Notes: generated from the letters alone by a model not told the origin. 64,000 nucleotides of DNA from Ophioderma brevispina (GCA_023653785.1 JAMKCH010071899.1:36610-100609), one strand, 5' to 3'; counted from the first letter of the stretch, positions 48,815-60,413 are shown. Program-made: numbers and translations.

Positions 48815-49150
48815 AGGTGCATGTTCCGATGATCGTCTTTGGACCCCCCTGATTTACCCGGAAGTAGTATCGATTTTGATATCAGATGAAAGACCATATT
48901 TTCTGATTGTCGTCCTGAAATTTGAGCTCTCAAATCCATTTCATTCCCAAGATATCAACAAAAAAACACCGTTTTAGTGGTTAACCATCAGTATAACACA
49001 GTATTGAATAGGGCTTTGGAATACGCATTATTGCTTCTACTATCGAAACCGCATATTTGTTTCCCACGGTACTTGATGGGGCATATCTGCACATGCCAGG
49101 CTCTCAAATCAAGTAGAGAACACAATAGACATAAATCGGAACAAGCACCT
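48815..49150. mobile_element. Small DNA element with TTAA flanks (repeat Y)
   Basis: A 336-bp element with inverted ends AGGTGCATGTTCCGAT / ATCGGAACAAGCACCT (15 of 16 matching), flanked by TTAA at 48811-48814 and 49151-49154. Related sequence in the other orientation lies at about 16236-16690, 18951-19400 and 51219-51590 (GATTTATGTCTATxxTG.., GACAATGAGAAAAA). TTAA flanks suggest a piggyBac-like non-autonomous element. TA flanks with longer ends are an alternative reading. Confidence 0.75.
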
Positions 49151-49310
49151 TTAATGTTACTTCTCTAGAAATTGATTTTTACTAAAGTTGCTCAGACTTA
49201 ACACTTTCAAATGGGTCATTTGCAGTGTTCTGAATTTGAGGACAAATATCATTTAAAGGATATCATTACTCCAACAACTATCATTTAGGGGACATCATTA
49301 CTCCAACAAT

Positions 49311-50058
49311 AGGTGTGTTTCTATTGCAATATTGGGACCAATTTTCCGGTTTAAACCAGAAAAGGGATTAACTTGGCTCAATAGAAACAGCCGTCCTACT
49401 GTATTTTCTTGCTTATACCGATGAAAGTTTTCACCGGTATTTATCCTTGTTTTGGAAGGATAATGTCGGAGAAATTATCCGGTTAACGCCAATAGAAACA
49501 CACACCGTTCCGATAGAGTGCACATACCGGCGAAAGACTGGAAATTGACACCATGTGATCGCAGCAATTGACCCCCGTCCCAACATGCACAGCGATGTTG
49601 ACGTTAGTAACCAGGGTGTAGCAATGCATTTTGTCATCGCTGACCTGCTGATCGGGGATACATTTTTGGCCACGGTTTTACGAATTCCGAGGGATTTTTC
49701 ACGTTTTTACAATGCCTAAAAATGCACCTCCCGCTCAGGCGTTTGTTTGGACAACAGAGGCAACAAAAAGGTTAATTTCTGTATGGGGAGAGGCAGATAT
49801 TCAGCAAATTTTGACGTTAGACTAAGGACATTCCCTGTTCCCGCCATTTGATCTGACAGTTTGGCGAGGTCACAATCCACAATACAACGCGATTGACCTG
49901 TGCAGCTGACCTTTAGCTGATAAAATCACAGTCCGTGACGGCCAGTCGCATTTCCGGAAAACGCTGCTCAATAGAAACTTCACACTATATTGTTTATTCT
50001 CAGTATCAACTGGATAAATTTTTATCTGGATAAATACCGTCTGTTCAATAGAAACACG
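49311..50058. mobile_element. TIR element (GTGTTTCTATTG ends) carrying a Myb/SANT-like peptide
   Basis: About 750 bp. The left end reads GTGTGTTTCTATTGCAATAT and the right end TCAATAGAAACACGC. A related, more diverged element lies at 52619-53342. Ends are inverted, but no clear target duplication was seen. Inside lies a 37-codon open frame (49712-49825) with a Myb/SANT-like signature. CpG content is higher than in the surroundings. Confidence 0.65.
49712..49825 (+). CDS. Short Myb/SANT-like peptide inside a DNA element
   Basis: An open frame of 37 codons (MPKNAPPAQAFVWTTEATKR, LISVWGEADIQQILTLD, stop). W-T-x-E-x-T-x-x-L-I-x-x-W-G-E-x-x-I-Q is the first-helix signature of the trihelix-type Myb/SANT-like domain (Myb_DNA-bind_4 type), which accompanies PIF/Harbinger transposons and related host genes. 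Only the first helix is present, so this may be a captured first exon or a decayed remnant. Context: inside the 49311-50058 element, in an ABCC intron, on the opposite strand to ABCC. Confidence 0.45.
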   Translation: MPKNAPPAQAFVWTTEATKRLISVWGEADIQQILTLD

Positions 50059-50348
50059 CTAAATCACATATAATACTGTTTGAGCTCTGCATTATTGATG
50101 CTCTAATTTCCAAAATGCAAGCTAAAAATTGATCGCCCCTCTGCTCTGGAATATAAAAAAATAACAACCTGGCAAGTGGATCTCTTGGTAACCATTCAAT
50201 TTTTTTTACATAAACATACAAATGACATTTCACATTTCTAAAATTAAACAATTACATCAAATTGGATTAAATTGTAACACGTTTATTAGTATATAGTCTA
50301 ATTTAGTTATTATTTAGTATTTGATCTAAGTTTTTTGCAAACACATAC

Positions 50349-50483
50349 CATGGCTTGCTTTTGAATTCTTGACATAATCTTCGCCAAGATAAACTGAAGT
50401 GGCATCACGGTTACAAACACAGCAAAGCCAAGAAGTGATGATGAACCTATCTGGTAGTAAAGCAGTCCCAGAGCAACAACAAT
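50349..50483 (-). CDS. ABCC exon: MSD1 helices
   Basis: Exon of 135 bases (45 codons, phase 0 to 0) with acceptor ACTTGTACAG and donor ATG|GTATGT. It encodes IVVALGLLYYQIGSSSLLGF then AVFVTVMPLQFILAKIMSRI and QKQAM. The xIxxALxxLYxxxGxSxLxGxxVxxxxxPxQ pattern is the classical ABCC helix pair before the KxxDxRxKxxNE exon. Phases fit the downstream exon. The frame is intact. Confidence 0.95.
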
Positions 50484-50877
50484 CTGTACAAGTAATCATA
50501 AAATACAAGGGAATTTGATAAGGCCTGTAACATTATACTGGGGATTGATCAGTGTGCAAATGTTGACATTCTTAGTTTTCTTGTACTAAATAAAAAAATA
50601 GCATATTTCCATATTGTTTTGATGTCTTAAACTTTTAACCATTTGATTACCAGGTGAACCACACAATGTTGTTTAAACATGTGTGATTTACCTTGTAATC
50701 CATGTTGGTTAAAATTTTAAAAGAGTGCACTATGTTGGAAAATTTTGCTGATAAAGCATTTCCACAATCATGTTGCCAATTCATCTGCTATCAAATACTG
50801 GTAGTTTCTCTTGCCAAAAGTTATGCTTTCTCTTTTCTTAACTTCTTCTCCCACTCCTTTACCATCAGACAAAACTT

Positions 50878-51215
50878 ATTTAAAGGTCCATGGCCCAATT
50901 GCTAATAGCCTCGTCCACAGGACCACCAATGGTAAAAATATTGGTGTCTGAAAAAGGCTACTACGATTAAATGTCCGGGCTAAAAGACATTTGGTTTGGA
51001 TGTAGTATGAGCAAAAACAGTGCCTCATTTTGGTCAACCAACATCAGTTTTTTACGGGTCTCACAAAATCACATTTTTAGCTCATATATCAAAATACACT
51101 GAAATATTGACCAGTGAAGCATTACAGATAGGGTATGGAGGTCAGGGTCATTCATCAATCAAAATGAAAACTTTATACGGCAATTTAATTGTAATTTAAT
51201 CGGACCATCCCACTT
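50878..51215 (+). repeat. Dispersed repeat X copy
   Basis: Begins ATTTAAAGGTCCATGGCCCAATTGC and ends CGGACCATCCCACTTTAAA, directly followed by a repeat Y copy. It matches 44.25 kb and 45.06-45.18 kb in the same orientation and the 17.2/19.9 kb copies inverted. It occupies the intron where an ABCC exon seems to be missing. Confidence 0.7.
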
Positions 51216-51590
51216 TAAAGGTGCTCATTCTGATTTATGTCTATCCTGCTCTGGGACTTGATATGAGAACTTGACACTTGCGTAACATCCCCACCACATA
51301 TTGTGAGAACACAACGTTGCAGTTTTGATGGTAGAAGTGAATAATGCATATTGTGACACCCAAAACCCTATTCACACTGTGTTAGCCTGATGGTTAACAG
51401 TTAAAAACAGCAGTTTTTTGCCTCTATTTTGGGGTAGAAACAGATTTCTAAGCTGAATTTCAGAGCGACAATGAGAAAAAATATGACTTTCCTCTAATAT
51501 CAAACTGATACTACTTTCGTTAAATTGGAGGGGGTGCCCCAAAGACGCTCGGAACACACAGCTTTTAAAAACTTTGTGTAATAAAATAAT
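51216..51590 (+). repeat. Dispersed repeat Y copy
   Basis: TTAA then AGGTGCTCATTCTGATTTAT, running through GGTAGAAGTGAATAATGCAT, AGCGACAATGAGAAAAAATA and CCCCAAAGACGCTCGGAACA. It parallels 16.24-16.69 and 18.95-19.40 kb. The 3' end is not sharp. Confidence 0.7.
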
Positions 51591-51681
51591 ACCCTTCAGA
51601 GGAATGGCCCAATGAAGTGCATCTTCTGAGTAGAAAAAGCAAGTTTCACTGGCAATCCGTTGACAATTATTTGTCACTTAC

Positions 51682-51748
51682 CAACGTCCATGCTACCACC
51701 GGATAAAGCGTAGGTGACAGACGAAGGAGATTTATCGTAATCCTAGTC
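51682..51748 (-). CDS. ABCC exon: MSD1, short and frame-disturbed
   Basis: Segment of 67 bases between a strong acceptor (CTTCCTGTTTCAG) and a strong donor (GTTG|GTAAGT). One frame gives YDKS..YALSGGSMDVG; another gives NLLRLSPT. Both resemble parts of the ABCC stretch Y-x-K-x-L-x-L-S...GxxxxGQxxN, in the expected order. The simplest reading is a real exon with one or more indels. As written, no single frame is open and convincing. The LSGG frame would leave in phase 1, which does not match the phase-0 start at 50483. Confidence 0.6.
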
Positions 51749-52258
51749 CTGAAACAGGAAGTAGTACATTTACGTTTACACTCACAAGTAAGATGGTTTA
51801 TACTTCTCAGAACAAACACACATCCATCCTCACACTCACAAGAGTAAAAGAGTTTTACATGACACGGCTAATGGGCCTCTCAATATATCCCTTTTCAACT
51901 GTTTAGGCTGTATTGTGAAAAGGAGCTAAACTTCAACCTGGGTTTAAACCATGGTTAGTCCATTACTCAGTGGACCTTCTCCTTTCATAATACGGTGAAA
52001 GTTTAAAGGTAAACGGTTTGAGAAAATTCCTTATGGATGGGCCGGATGAGGAATGTTCTCACCAGTCACAGCAACTTTCTAGAGTATGTTGTTAGGAAAG
52101 TCCACTCTTGTAGGACGACCACTGGTTTAAACCCTGGTCTAAAGTTACACTCCATTTCAGATCCATCCGCCTCAATGGTTTAAGTTACTGCTACCTACTG
52201 GATGATATGGGTCTGTTCAAAATATCCAGATTTATTTCTTTTGGCTTTTGTGCCTCAC

Positions 52259-52486
52259 CAAAAAATAATTTAAAATCTGAGGCAAAATACGCCTGATGCA
52301 ATTTGTCCCGTTGCAAAAAAAAACTACTGAATTGCATTCGTGCATGAACTGCTGATGCTGATAAAATTTAGTATGGTACTGGTCACAAACAAATTGCACG
52401 ATCATGCCTCCTGCCAAAACCATTGCACCAACTAGGACGAATCCATTGGAAAAGAAACTTTCCACGGACACTAATTCTGCTGTAAT
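52259..52486 (-). CDS. ABCC exon: MSD1 helix (3' border uncertain)
   Basis: Acceptor TTCTTTGTTTACAG at 52487, phase 0. It encodes ITAELVSVESFFSNGFVLVG then AMVLAGGMIVQFVCDQYHTK. A hydrophobic helix followed by xQxxCxQYxxxxY is the ABCC helix before the GxRxRxALxxxIYxK segment. The following residues (VVFFCNGTNCIRRIL..) are less typical. The donor at 52258 (TTG|GTGAGG) gives 76 codons and phase 0; earlier weak donors near 52345-52372 are possible. The first half is confident, the end is not. Confidence 0.75.
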
Positions 52487-52618
52487 CTGTAAACAAAGAA
52501 AAGGCTATATTTACAGCATAACTTGGCAAATATTCCCCATGCCAGAAAACTACTCCCCACTAAAAAGTTTCTTATTTGGTTTCTTTACATCTATAGGCTC
52601 CTACGAAGTTGTGCCATC

Positions 52619-53342
52619 AAGCGTGTTTATTGAAGATCCAGCATTTTTTTTTACCGGTAAATCTCTACCGGGAAAGAGCAAGGAAAAGGTTGATAACGGT
52701 CAGTTTCTATTTAGCGGCTTTTTACACCGTAAATACTCCCCTGGCTGGTGTCGTCAACTCCACACTTTACACTTTGCCTGGCAAAAGGTCGTACACCAAG
52801 GTCAATGCAAAGCATTGTGGTTTGATCTTTGCAACAAAAATATGGCGGGACCTGTGGATCGTAGGATTGATGTCGATTTTGACATTTTAACAGTCACCAA
52901 TTCAGAGGCAATTGCTAGGGTTGTTTTTTTAATGATGGGTTAAATGTTCGTGAAAGTCAGAGAAGGATTCGAAGTTACATGGAATTGTACACTCCGGCGA
53001 GAGGCGATGTACGTAAGCTCGAGGAGGCACTGCCGAATCCTGGCCCTCATCTCTCTAGTCTACGCGTCCACACGTAGAGGGGGCCCTATCGTCGATTGTA
53101 CGACACGCGCATTATCAAGTTCCGTTTCCCTGCCTGTATGCGCCTGTCGCGGAACGGAGTGTGGTTTCCATGGCGTTTACCGGTAGCGACGCCGCTATTT
53201 TGCCTCCTCCCTCCCTCGAGAAGAAAAATTTGACCGGGTTGATTTACCGGGTAAATAGTGAGGGATGGGGCAGTTTTCTATTGAAGCTATTTATCCCTTA
53301 TCCGTCTCTTTTTCCGGTAATGGGGTCCCAATAGAAACACAC
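52619..53342. mobile_element. Diverged relative of the 49.3-kb TIR element
   Basis: The right end GGGGTCCCAATAGAAACACAC is the inverse of the left end type GTGTGTTTCTATTGxxATATTGGGACC at 49311. The left end is likely the diverged GCGTGTTTATTGAAGATCCA near 52619. It shares TTACCGGTAAATC-type and TTTTTCCGGT sequences. The 179-codon plus-strand frame here (52404-52943) begins inside the antisense of an ABCC exon and shows no domain, so I regard it as chance. Confidence 0.55.
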
Positions 53343-53649
53343 CATATTCAACAGAAGGAAAACACATGGGAAAAAGCACTCAAATGTTGCCCTCAAAGTG
53401 CTCACTAAAGTCCTTCACAACTTCACTGCACTGCAATGCAGTGCAGTGGAAACAAATGAAAACAATTACACAGCAGCAGTACAATGCAATTTGAACTGTG
53501 TTGCTGCTGCGTTGAGTCAGATGGTTTTCATCCATTTTGCATTGCAGTGCAGTAAAGTATGAATAGACCTTAATTCAGATATGGTTAGTTTGGGAGGTTA
53601 AGGATGTTTTTTCAGCACCACCACAAGGATATAGGATGTTAATAAAAAA

Positions 53650-54230
53650 AATACTGAAAGTAAAATTGCATCATCCCCCTGGCAAGATGGTAGTCTGGAA
53701 CATGACCTCAGATGACCTATGACCTTGGTCCAAGACCTTTGACATCATCCACATATGAAGGAACCCCTATTGCACCTTAAAGGTCCCAGGAAATGCAAAT
53801 ATAATTGATGTGGTTTGTGTCAAGTCAACAAGGAGGGGCTAGAAAGCATTCAATATTTGGGTTGGTGATGACATCATTAGTGAAACTATTGATTTTTCAG
53901 AGAGTAATAGAAAGTTCCAGGTGACTGGTGTGAATCTATTCATGACACTGACTGAAAATCAATAGTTTCACTAATGATGTCACTGGTAGTGTATTCTTTT
54001 TTCTGGCCCTGTTTATTGGCATGGAATGTCCCGTAAAGATTTGTAGTAGGTTTATCACCTCATTTCCTGGGACCTTTAGCCCCAAGTCTGGCTTAAATCA
54101 GACTTCAAGTTTTTGAAGAAGACCTGAAAAACGAAAACCTACCCAAACTGGAACACACACACATACATACGGACATGTGCACTCTCGCAAAATCCCCCCA
54201 ATGCCTTTCAAGCCGGGGGACACAAATCAA
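53650..54230. repeat. Dispersed repeat Z copy, interrupted
   Basis: Has the same blocks as 22.85-23.14 kb: CATGACCTCAGATGACC, TCCACATATGAAGGAACCCC, CTGAAAAACGAAAACC, AACACACACACATACATAC and CAAAATCCCCCCAATGCC. It is split by the 297-bp element at 53780-54076. Confidence 0.75.
53780..54076. mobile_element. Small TIR element with TA duplication, nested in repeat Z
   Basis: 297 bp with inverted ends AAGGTCCCAGGAAATG / CATTTCCTGGGACCTT and TA on both sides (53778-53779, 54077-54078). Inner arms also pair: ATCATTAGTGAAACTATTGA against TCAATAGTTTCACTAATGAT. Compared with the uninterrupted repeat at 22.85-23.14 kb, its removal rejoins GAACCCCTATTGCACC with the CCCAAGT continuation. TA duplication fits a Tc1/mariner-type non-autonomous element. 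Confidence 0.85.
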
Positions 54231-55058
54231 CAAAAAAATTATTTTCAGGTTCTGTAACTTAAGCAACATGTAGTGTTTTTTTTTGGGGGGGGTGTTTTTA
54301 TTGAATGGAATTTGGCATTTTCTTTTTGTGATATGGTCAAATTAAATTTTGTTGAATGCTTTGTTTTTTGTTTTGGCAAAATTAGGACCATGTTACAAAA
54401 GAAGAATGTGATTAAAATAACTTCTTTCCAATGGAACCATATTTCACTAATCACACAATATTTACTTGTAATATTCTTGTTCAAAGCATTTTGTGATCAA
54501 ATGTAGCATCATATATTGCACAAATGTGCTATGTTCTTCAGTAAAAAAAATTTTAATCTTTAGCAAATTCTCGGCCTATCAGGCTGGAAATTTGCTAGCT
54601 CAAACTAACATATCACTTCTGATTATTCTTTGTCTTGCCAAATTCAAATATAGGCAAACGAGTGTAAGCTGTGGTATAATGCACTAACATAAATTTAACT
54701 CTCTCCATGCTGGGCAATTTTGTATAAGTTATAACACATAATCAGTGACATTTGAGACGGTTTGCCGAATTTGGGGAACCATTTACAAAAAAAACAAAAA
54801 CAAAAGAAAACAAAGACTAGGGCTTGTTTGGGCTCATTTCAATGCATTTTAGGCTGACCTTGAATATGGCGGTAGAAATAAATAATTTTGAATTTTTTTG
54901 ACCAAAAAAAAAAAATTGACAAAAATTAATGCGTGTGTCGAGTGAACTCGACATCCACAGGGAGAGAGTTAAGCTAATGGCTCAAAAAACTTTGTAGACC
55001 AAGGAAGGCCAAAAGTGTAAAAAAAAAATCTGAGAAAAAATGTTTGATTTGATGTTAC

Positions 55059-55271
55059 CTTTGCAGCTGAATTTGTTGAAATGTTATTCTCGTCTTGATC
55101 TGCGACTTCTTCGATTACATACTGCACAATAAAACGAATCACCAAAGGCCCAACAAATCCTGCAAGATCTGCCAATAGCTTCAACATCCCACTCCCAAGG
55201 ATTGCCATACCGTAAACTTTAAAGACAACTCTCCAAAGTGATGGACCAGTTCCTTTACTGTGAGCTCTTTC
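55059..55271 (-). CDS. ABCC (SUR-like) exon: start of MSD1
   Basis: Exon of 213 bases (71 codons, phase 0 to 0) with acceptor TTTTGTTTAG and donor AAAG|GTAACA. It encodes ERAHSKGTGPSLWRVVFKVY, GMAILGSGMLKLLADLAGFV and GPLVIRFIVQYVIEEVADQD, then a polar loop with a likely N-glycosylation site (NNIS). PSLWxxxxxxxG...LxxLADLxGFxGPLxIxxIV is characteristic of ABCC MSD1 helix 1, and especially of SUR1/SUR2. This is the most 5' exon found. Upstream exons (L0 and any TMD0) must lie beyond the window or in unreadable sequence. Confidence 0.94.
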
Positions 55272-55453
55272 CTAAACAAAAGTAAAATTTTATTGGATAT
55301 GATAGAACGTATCTCAACTTACAAAAACATATAAACACAACAAGACATGGTACAATTTTACAGGTTTTTAATTGTTAATGTTAAAGGGGGAGCAGATAAC
55401 AAAGCAGTTCTTTCCTCACTTTACACCACTGAGGCCCAGATTTGATTCTGGAT

Positions 55454-55572
<119 letters not shown>

Positions 55573-55579
55573 ACGTGGT

Positions 55580-56430
55580 CGTGCGGCTGAGAAGGGTATC
55601 ATTTTCATGTGTGTATAACAATAGCCCATAGAGTACTGTATGAAATATTTTCCAGTTACCATAAACAAACCATATTTTAGCTTCAGCTTGTAGCATTAAA
55701 ATTAGAAGTCAAAATATTTGCAGATGAGATGAAAAAAAATACAAGGTTTCTAATGATACCCAAATCACAGGTTCGATGGTGTGAAAGGTGGGGTCGAGGC
55801 CGAGGATCAGGTGGTGCCCATTAAATAGTCCATTAAATTTATGCTTTGGCCCAAAACAAATTGCAACAGAAACAATTTTGTGTCAATATACTGTAAAATT
55901 GTCCAAGAATAGTCTAATATATTAAAATATATTTAATATAACGTTGCATGTATCATCCTCTAAAGAATACAGCAAAATGAGAATTTTTTTGCACATCCAA
56001 TACTCATGGTTCATGATGCCACCTATAAGTACGTACCAATTCCCTGTGGAATACACTTCTGAATTTCCTATGCATCTGGAGAGATTGGTGTTCAAGTGGA
56101 AGTGAACCTAGGTCTGTCATTTCGATTGGTATTCTGTAACCAATCTAAGAGCCATCCGGAAAAACCAAACCAAATGTCCACGCTGACCATAAGCTAACAT
56201 GGTTTGTGAAGGTACAGCATTTTTGGCAGAATGTTCATGGTCATGTGGCTATGTCCGTGGGATTTCAGTCCAGGGTAGTCGTGACGATTTTGTGCTTCGA
56301 TGCCTACAAAACACTAGTGAGAAAGGTTGAGAAAGAAAAGAACTACAGAGCAACAAACTTATTGATGTGAGCAAAGACTCAACAACAAAAATCAAAGCCC
56401 AGGGCAACTAAATACCATTAAAAAAATATG
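55580..56430. other. Unassigned; possible second transposase fragment
   Basis: Between the A/G tract and the Tc1-like fragment. Near 56220-56290 the plus strand reads GRMFMVMWLCPWDFSPG in one frame, loosely like the G-x-x-V-M-V-W-G block of Tc1 transposases. This is too weak to call. Otherwise nothing is recognised. Confidence 0.25.
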
Positions 56431-56431
56431 T

Positions 56432-56955
56432 ATACAGTTGTCAAAAAAGTTATTCCCCCTAATTGCCCAACTTCTCTGAGCGCACCATCATGCGGAATAG
56501 AGTTACCGCCCCTCTATAATAATGCCCGGGATGCAAGCGGCGATACCCTACAGCGTGAAAGATTTTTAGAAAATTCTCACATTTGATTGTAGTTTTTGAG
56601 CAGATTTTGTACATTTTGACAAATTTAAAGGTCTGCAAACCTCAGGGATTTAAAGATGGCACCCAAGAAAAACAATGAAAAACTTGGAAACGAGAGAGAC
56701 TGGCTAGGAAGTGAGAGAAAGCGAAGGTAAAACCAAAATGAGGAATGTGGTGTGATCTGCATTGGAAAGAAAATGGGTTTTTGAGACCCCCTATGGCAAA
56801 CAATAGAACAAACCCGAATGAGCCAGTTGTATGGAAAGGTTAGAAAAGGGACGATCTCGCGTCACTGGTTTGACGGGAACCTGGGTTAGGTATTAGAGTT
56901 AGTAGAGGCATGGTTCGAAGGTTGTCGACCATCAAGGAGAGAATAACTTTAAAAT
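56432..56955 (+). mobile_element. Tc1-like transposase 5' fragment
   Basis: Begins with ACAGTTGTCAAAAAAGTTATTCC, a terminus of Tc1/mariner type. At 56657 ATG opens MAPKKNNEKLG, a typical start of Tc1-like transposases. Further on, in mixed frames, pieces resembling the helix-turn-helix and R-x-x-SRVTGLTGTW occur up to about 56955. The catalytic DDE part is absent and the frame is broken, so it is a dead fragment. No right end was found. Confidence 0.5.
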
Positions 56956-57764
56956 AAATCGGTAATTGACATTACATTTAATTTTGAAAATACTAGACTC
57001 ACACATATAAATCAAATTAATTGTGTAAGTTTAATTCAAAATCCGTTTAAAATGTTTCCTTAAAGCAATAATGGCACATTTTTGAAATTGAGCGCCCACA
57101 ATTTCAAAAAAAATTTTTGAATTTTTTGCACACAATTACGTTGGTAATCGTCTGAGGAAAAACATACCTGCAAACAAGAATGCTAAAAAATGCGTATTTA
57201 TCACAAAATAAGGCCAATTTGTTGTAATTAAAATTGGGATCCCAGATTTGGACTTAAAGGCCGAGCCGGAAAAGGAAATGCTATGTTTATGTCCGTCATG
57301 ATGAAATAGTGCCACCTCGAGAAAATAACCTCTAATTGACTTGCCTGAACTTAAAACAACTAATGTGATGAGAGTTCGAACGTACCCTGGCGCTATTTAC
57401 CGGCTATTTCACATTGAAGGCGTTCCAGCAAACCGGGAATAATCGGGGATCCACGATAATAATTATTCTCGTACAAAATTCCTTCGTTTGTGACACATAA
57501 CATTTTCGAGCTTAACCATTCACAGGTATAGTTTCCTAAGCCATGTTAGTTACCAATGCAACCGTGTAAAAATCTCCAAATTTTTGAAAACTTTGGGGCG
57601 CTCTTCAAAAAAATGTGATAATATTGCTTTAAGGGGGCAGGAATGTCCCTTTTGAACATGGGTACAATTGTCCAAGATAGGTGGTATGATTAAAAAATAC
57701 ATCGGTCCTCGGACCCGCTGTGCTCGCCTGCATCCGGTTTAAGAATGACAGGCCTCCAACATGA

Positions 57765-57890
57765 CATTGAATTGATATGTGACCTTTGACCTCATCAACA
57801 AATGAGGGATCCCATGTGACCTATGTTCAAGTTTGGTTCCAATGACTTCAACTTTTCAAATGAGGTCAATTTTAAAAACCTAAATTTTTC
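57765..57890. repeat. Dispersed repeat W fragment with DR1 motif
   Basis: GTGACCTTTGACCTCATCAAC, AAATGAGGGATCCCATG, CAAGTTTGGTTCCAATG and CTTCAACTTTTCAAATGAGG match repeat W at 27.1 kb and 29.7 kb. It is cut at its right side by the poly-T of the minus-strand LINE, so the LINE inserted into it. Confidence 0.7.
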
Positions 57891-60368
57891 TTTTTTTTTT
57901 TTTTTCCTTTTTTTTTTATTGCAGCATGAATCAATGACAGAGTACAATACAATATCAATTACAATCACCGAAATATTTACAGTTATGCAACTTTTCATGT
58001 GAGACCATTTGCAAAATGGCCAAAAATGGTACAACATGTACATTCAATTATCAAACAGGTTTTCACCGATGTCAACGCTTATCAAATACATTTTTGTTTT
58101 AAACCTCCTCTTTAAACATAGCGGTCAATAGCCAGTATTTCTTAACCTCATTCTTAGCGGCTTGCAAAAAATGTAATGTTTGTTCACCCTGCATCTATAA
58201 TGAAGAATTTCAGAATCAGCAAAATGGTATTAAAAATATCATCGGTCTTTCCCAGTTTGGCCAAACAGATAAAGTTTTATCAAACCAGAATCACCCTTAA
58301 CCTTTCATTAACCCAGTCTGAAAATCCTTCCAAAAGATTCTCAAGCAACGCACTCCCAAAAAAGATGCGCAAGTGTTTTCATCATGTTATTGCAAAAAGG
58401 TGCCCACTGGCTATCAGATTTCTCAATCTTCATTAAATACACATTCGTACATAAAATACGATTTAAGAACGAATTTTGGAACCAACGTACTTTCACATCC
58501 AGTGTGCATTTCCAGTTTTGTACTACAAATTTTATACCACTGAGACTTGGGTAACTGCAGGTCAAGAATTGCAATTCCATTTTGAAATACACTTAAACGG
58601 AACAAATTTCCACTTAAAAATGTATTATAAAATACTTTACACCCTTTACTCTGTTGAGTTAAAATATGCATATAAAAACCAGTATGGGGTGAGATAAATA
58701 TTCATCAGACAGAGATAAAAGGGGTGAAAAGAACCTAGAAATTGCCTGTCTAATACCCATATAAATTAAAAATTTATTTTTACACAAACTTTGCTCTGCA
58801 TATCATGCAAGGAGAGAAAGTCCCCATTGAGCCAATAAGATCATTAATTATTTTTACACCACTATCATTCAAGTATGGATACACACATTTATTATTAATT
58901 TTAATGTTTCTCATTATACCAAATACTGGAATTCAAACGTCTCTTCGAACAATGGGGCGTAGCATATCGTGAAATCTTTCTAACCAGATAATACATCTTT
59001 CCAAAAGGCATTTGTAACTTTACCAATTATCTTTACTTTCCAAGTAGGTTCTGACGAATATTCAAAATTACATAGGAACAAACATATTTAAAAAGGTTAT
59101 TTTTGTCTTATACTACCCTATGAACCGCCTGATCCATGTAATTTTAGAGCCTTCATAAATTTTTCGCAAAAACTGGATCATGCACACCCCTTTATCATAA
59201 GGAAGTGGCCATGAATTATTTCTGTTAATCCTATCAACCCCCAAACAAAATTATATAACTTGGTATTAATCTGTAATTATCTTTTTGTCTGGTGGGATTG
59301 ACAGAATCCAAATGATTAAATTTAGTAGTATACGACTAACCCTATAACTCTGACCTACGACGTCAGTAAACTTTTTTGGACCAGTGATAATAAGTTTTGT
59401 AATGGCCTGCATTGTAGTGGTGTAATTAACATTAACTATTATTAGCTAAATCTACACTAAAAGTAACCCCAAGATATCCAATGTACCAAGACCGACCCAA
59501 TTTATATTGTCACTCTTGTGCATAACACATCTGCTCCTATTTTGATACCAATCCAAATGCTTTGGTTTTTTGGTTTATGAATGTCAACTGAGATTCCGAA
59601 AATTTTTTAAGTAATCTGAAAATCTCTAATATCTTTCTCCGGACCATCAAAATTAATTGTTGTATCATCAGCATACTGAAGAATTTATATTCTATACCTT
59701 GTAAAGTAATACCTTTAATTTCAACATTATTTTTGATGGCAAGATTTAAAACTTAATTGTGCACAGAGAAGAAAAATGTATTGAAAAGGCCATCCCTTGC
59801 CGACACCCAACTGAATGGGAAGAAAGGGGTCATGTGACCATTACCCTATACGATGACGGTGCATCCTTGTAAAAATAACTATCCATTTTTTGAGTGATCC
59901 TAAATGAAATAGAGTTAAGGTATCTAATATAAATTTATGTCGAACAGAAATCGAAAGCCCGTCTCGAATCAATTAAGATAAGAATCCGGTGATATCATTT
60001 AATTTTGTAGAACACATAATACATAAACTTGTCAAATATTTTCCCCGATAATCTACCGGACCATGAAACCTACTGGTCATTCTGATTAAACTATGCAACA
60101 CCTTTTTCAATCTTTCGGCAATACATGAAGATGCAATCTTGTTACAACCTTAAAAGAAATATGGTGGCCGCCATTATTTTTTTTTAAAAATGACGGGGTT
60201 TATCCCCTTTTGAGAAGTTGATAATCCCCCGTTTCTGTGTGGCCGATAAAGAACCCTTATCATAAGCTTTCATTTGATTGATCTAAGAGACCCAGACAAA
60301 TCTAGAAAAATATTTTTAAAAAATCTCAGCTTTAAACCCATCAAGCCCCGGACTTTTATTATTACCCA

Positions 60369-60413
<45 letters not shown>

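Noticed and set aside
52404..52943. 179-codon plus-strand ORF as a gene
   Set aside because: It starts in the antisense of an ABCC exon and runs through intron into a TIR element. No conserved motif was seen.
56010..56330. Catalytic part of a Tc1 transposase
   Set aside because: Only a loose G-x-F-M-V-x-W resemblance in one frame, with no DDE residues placed.
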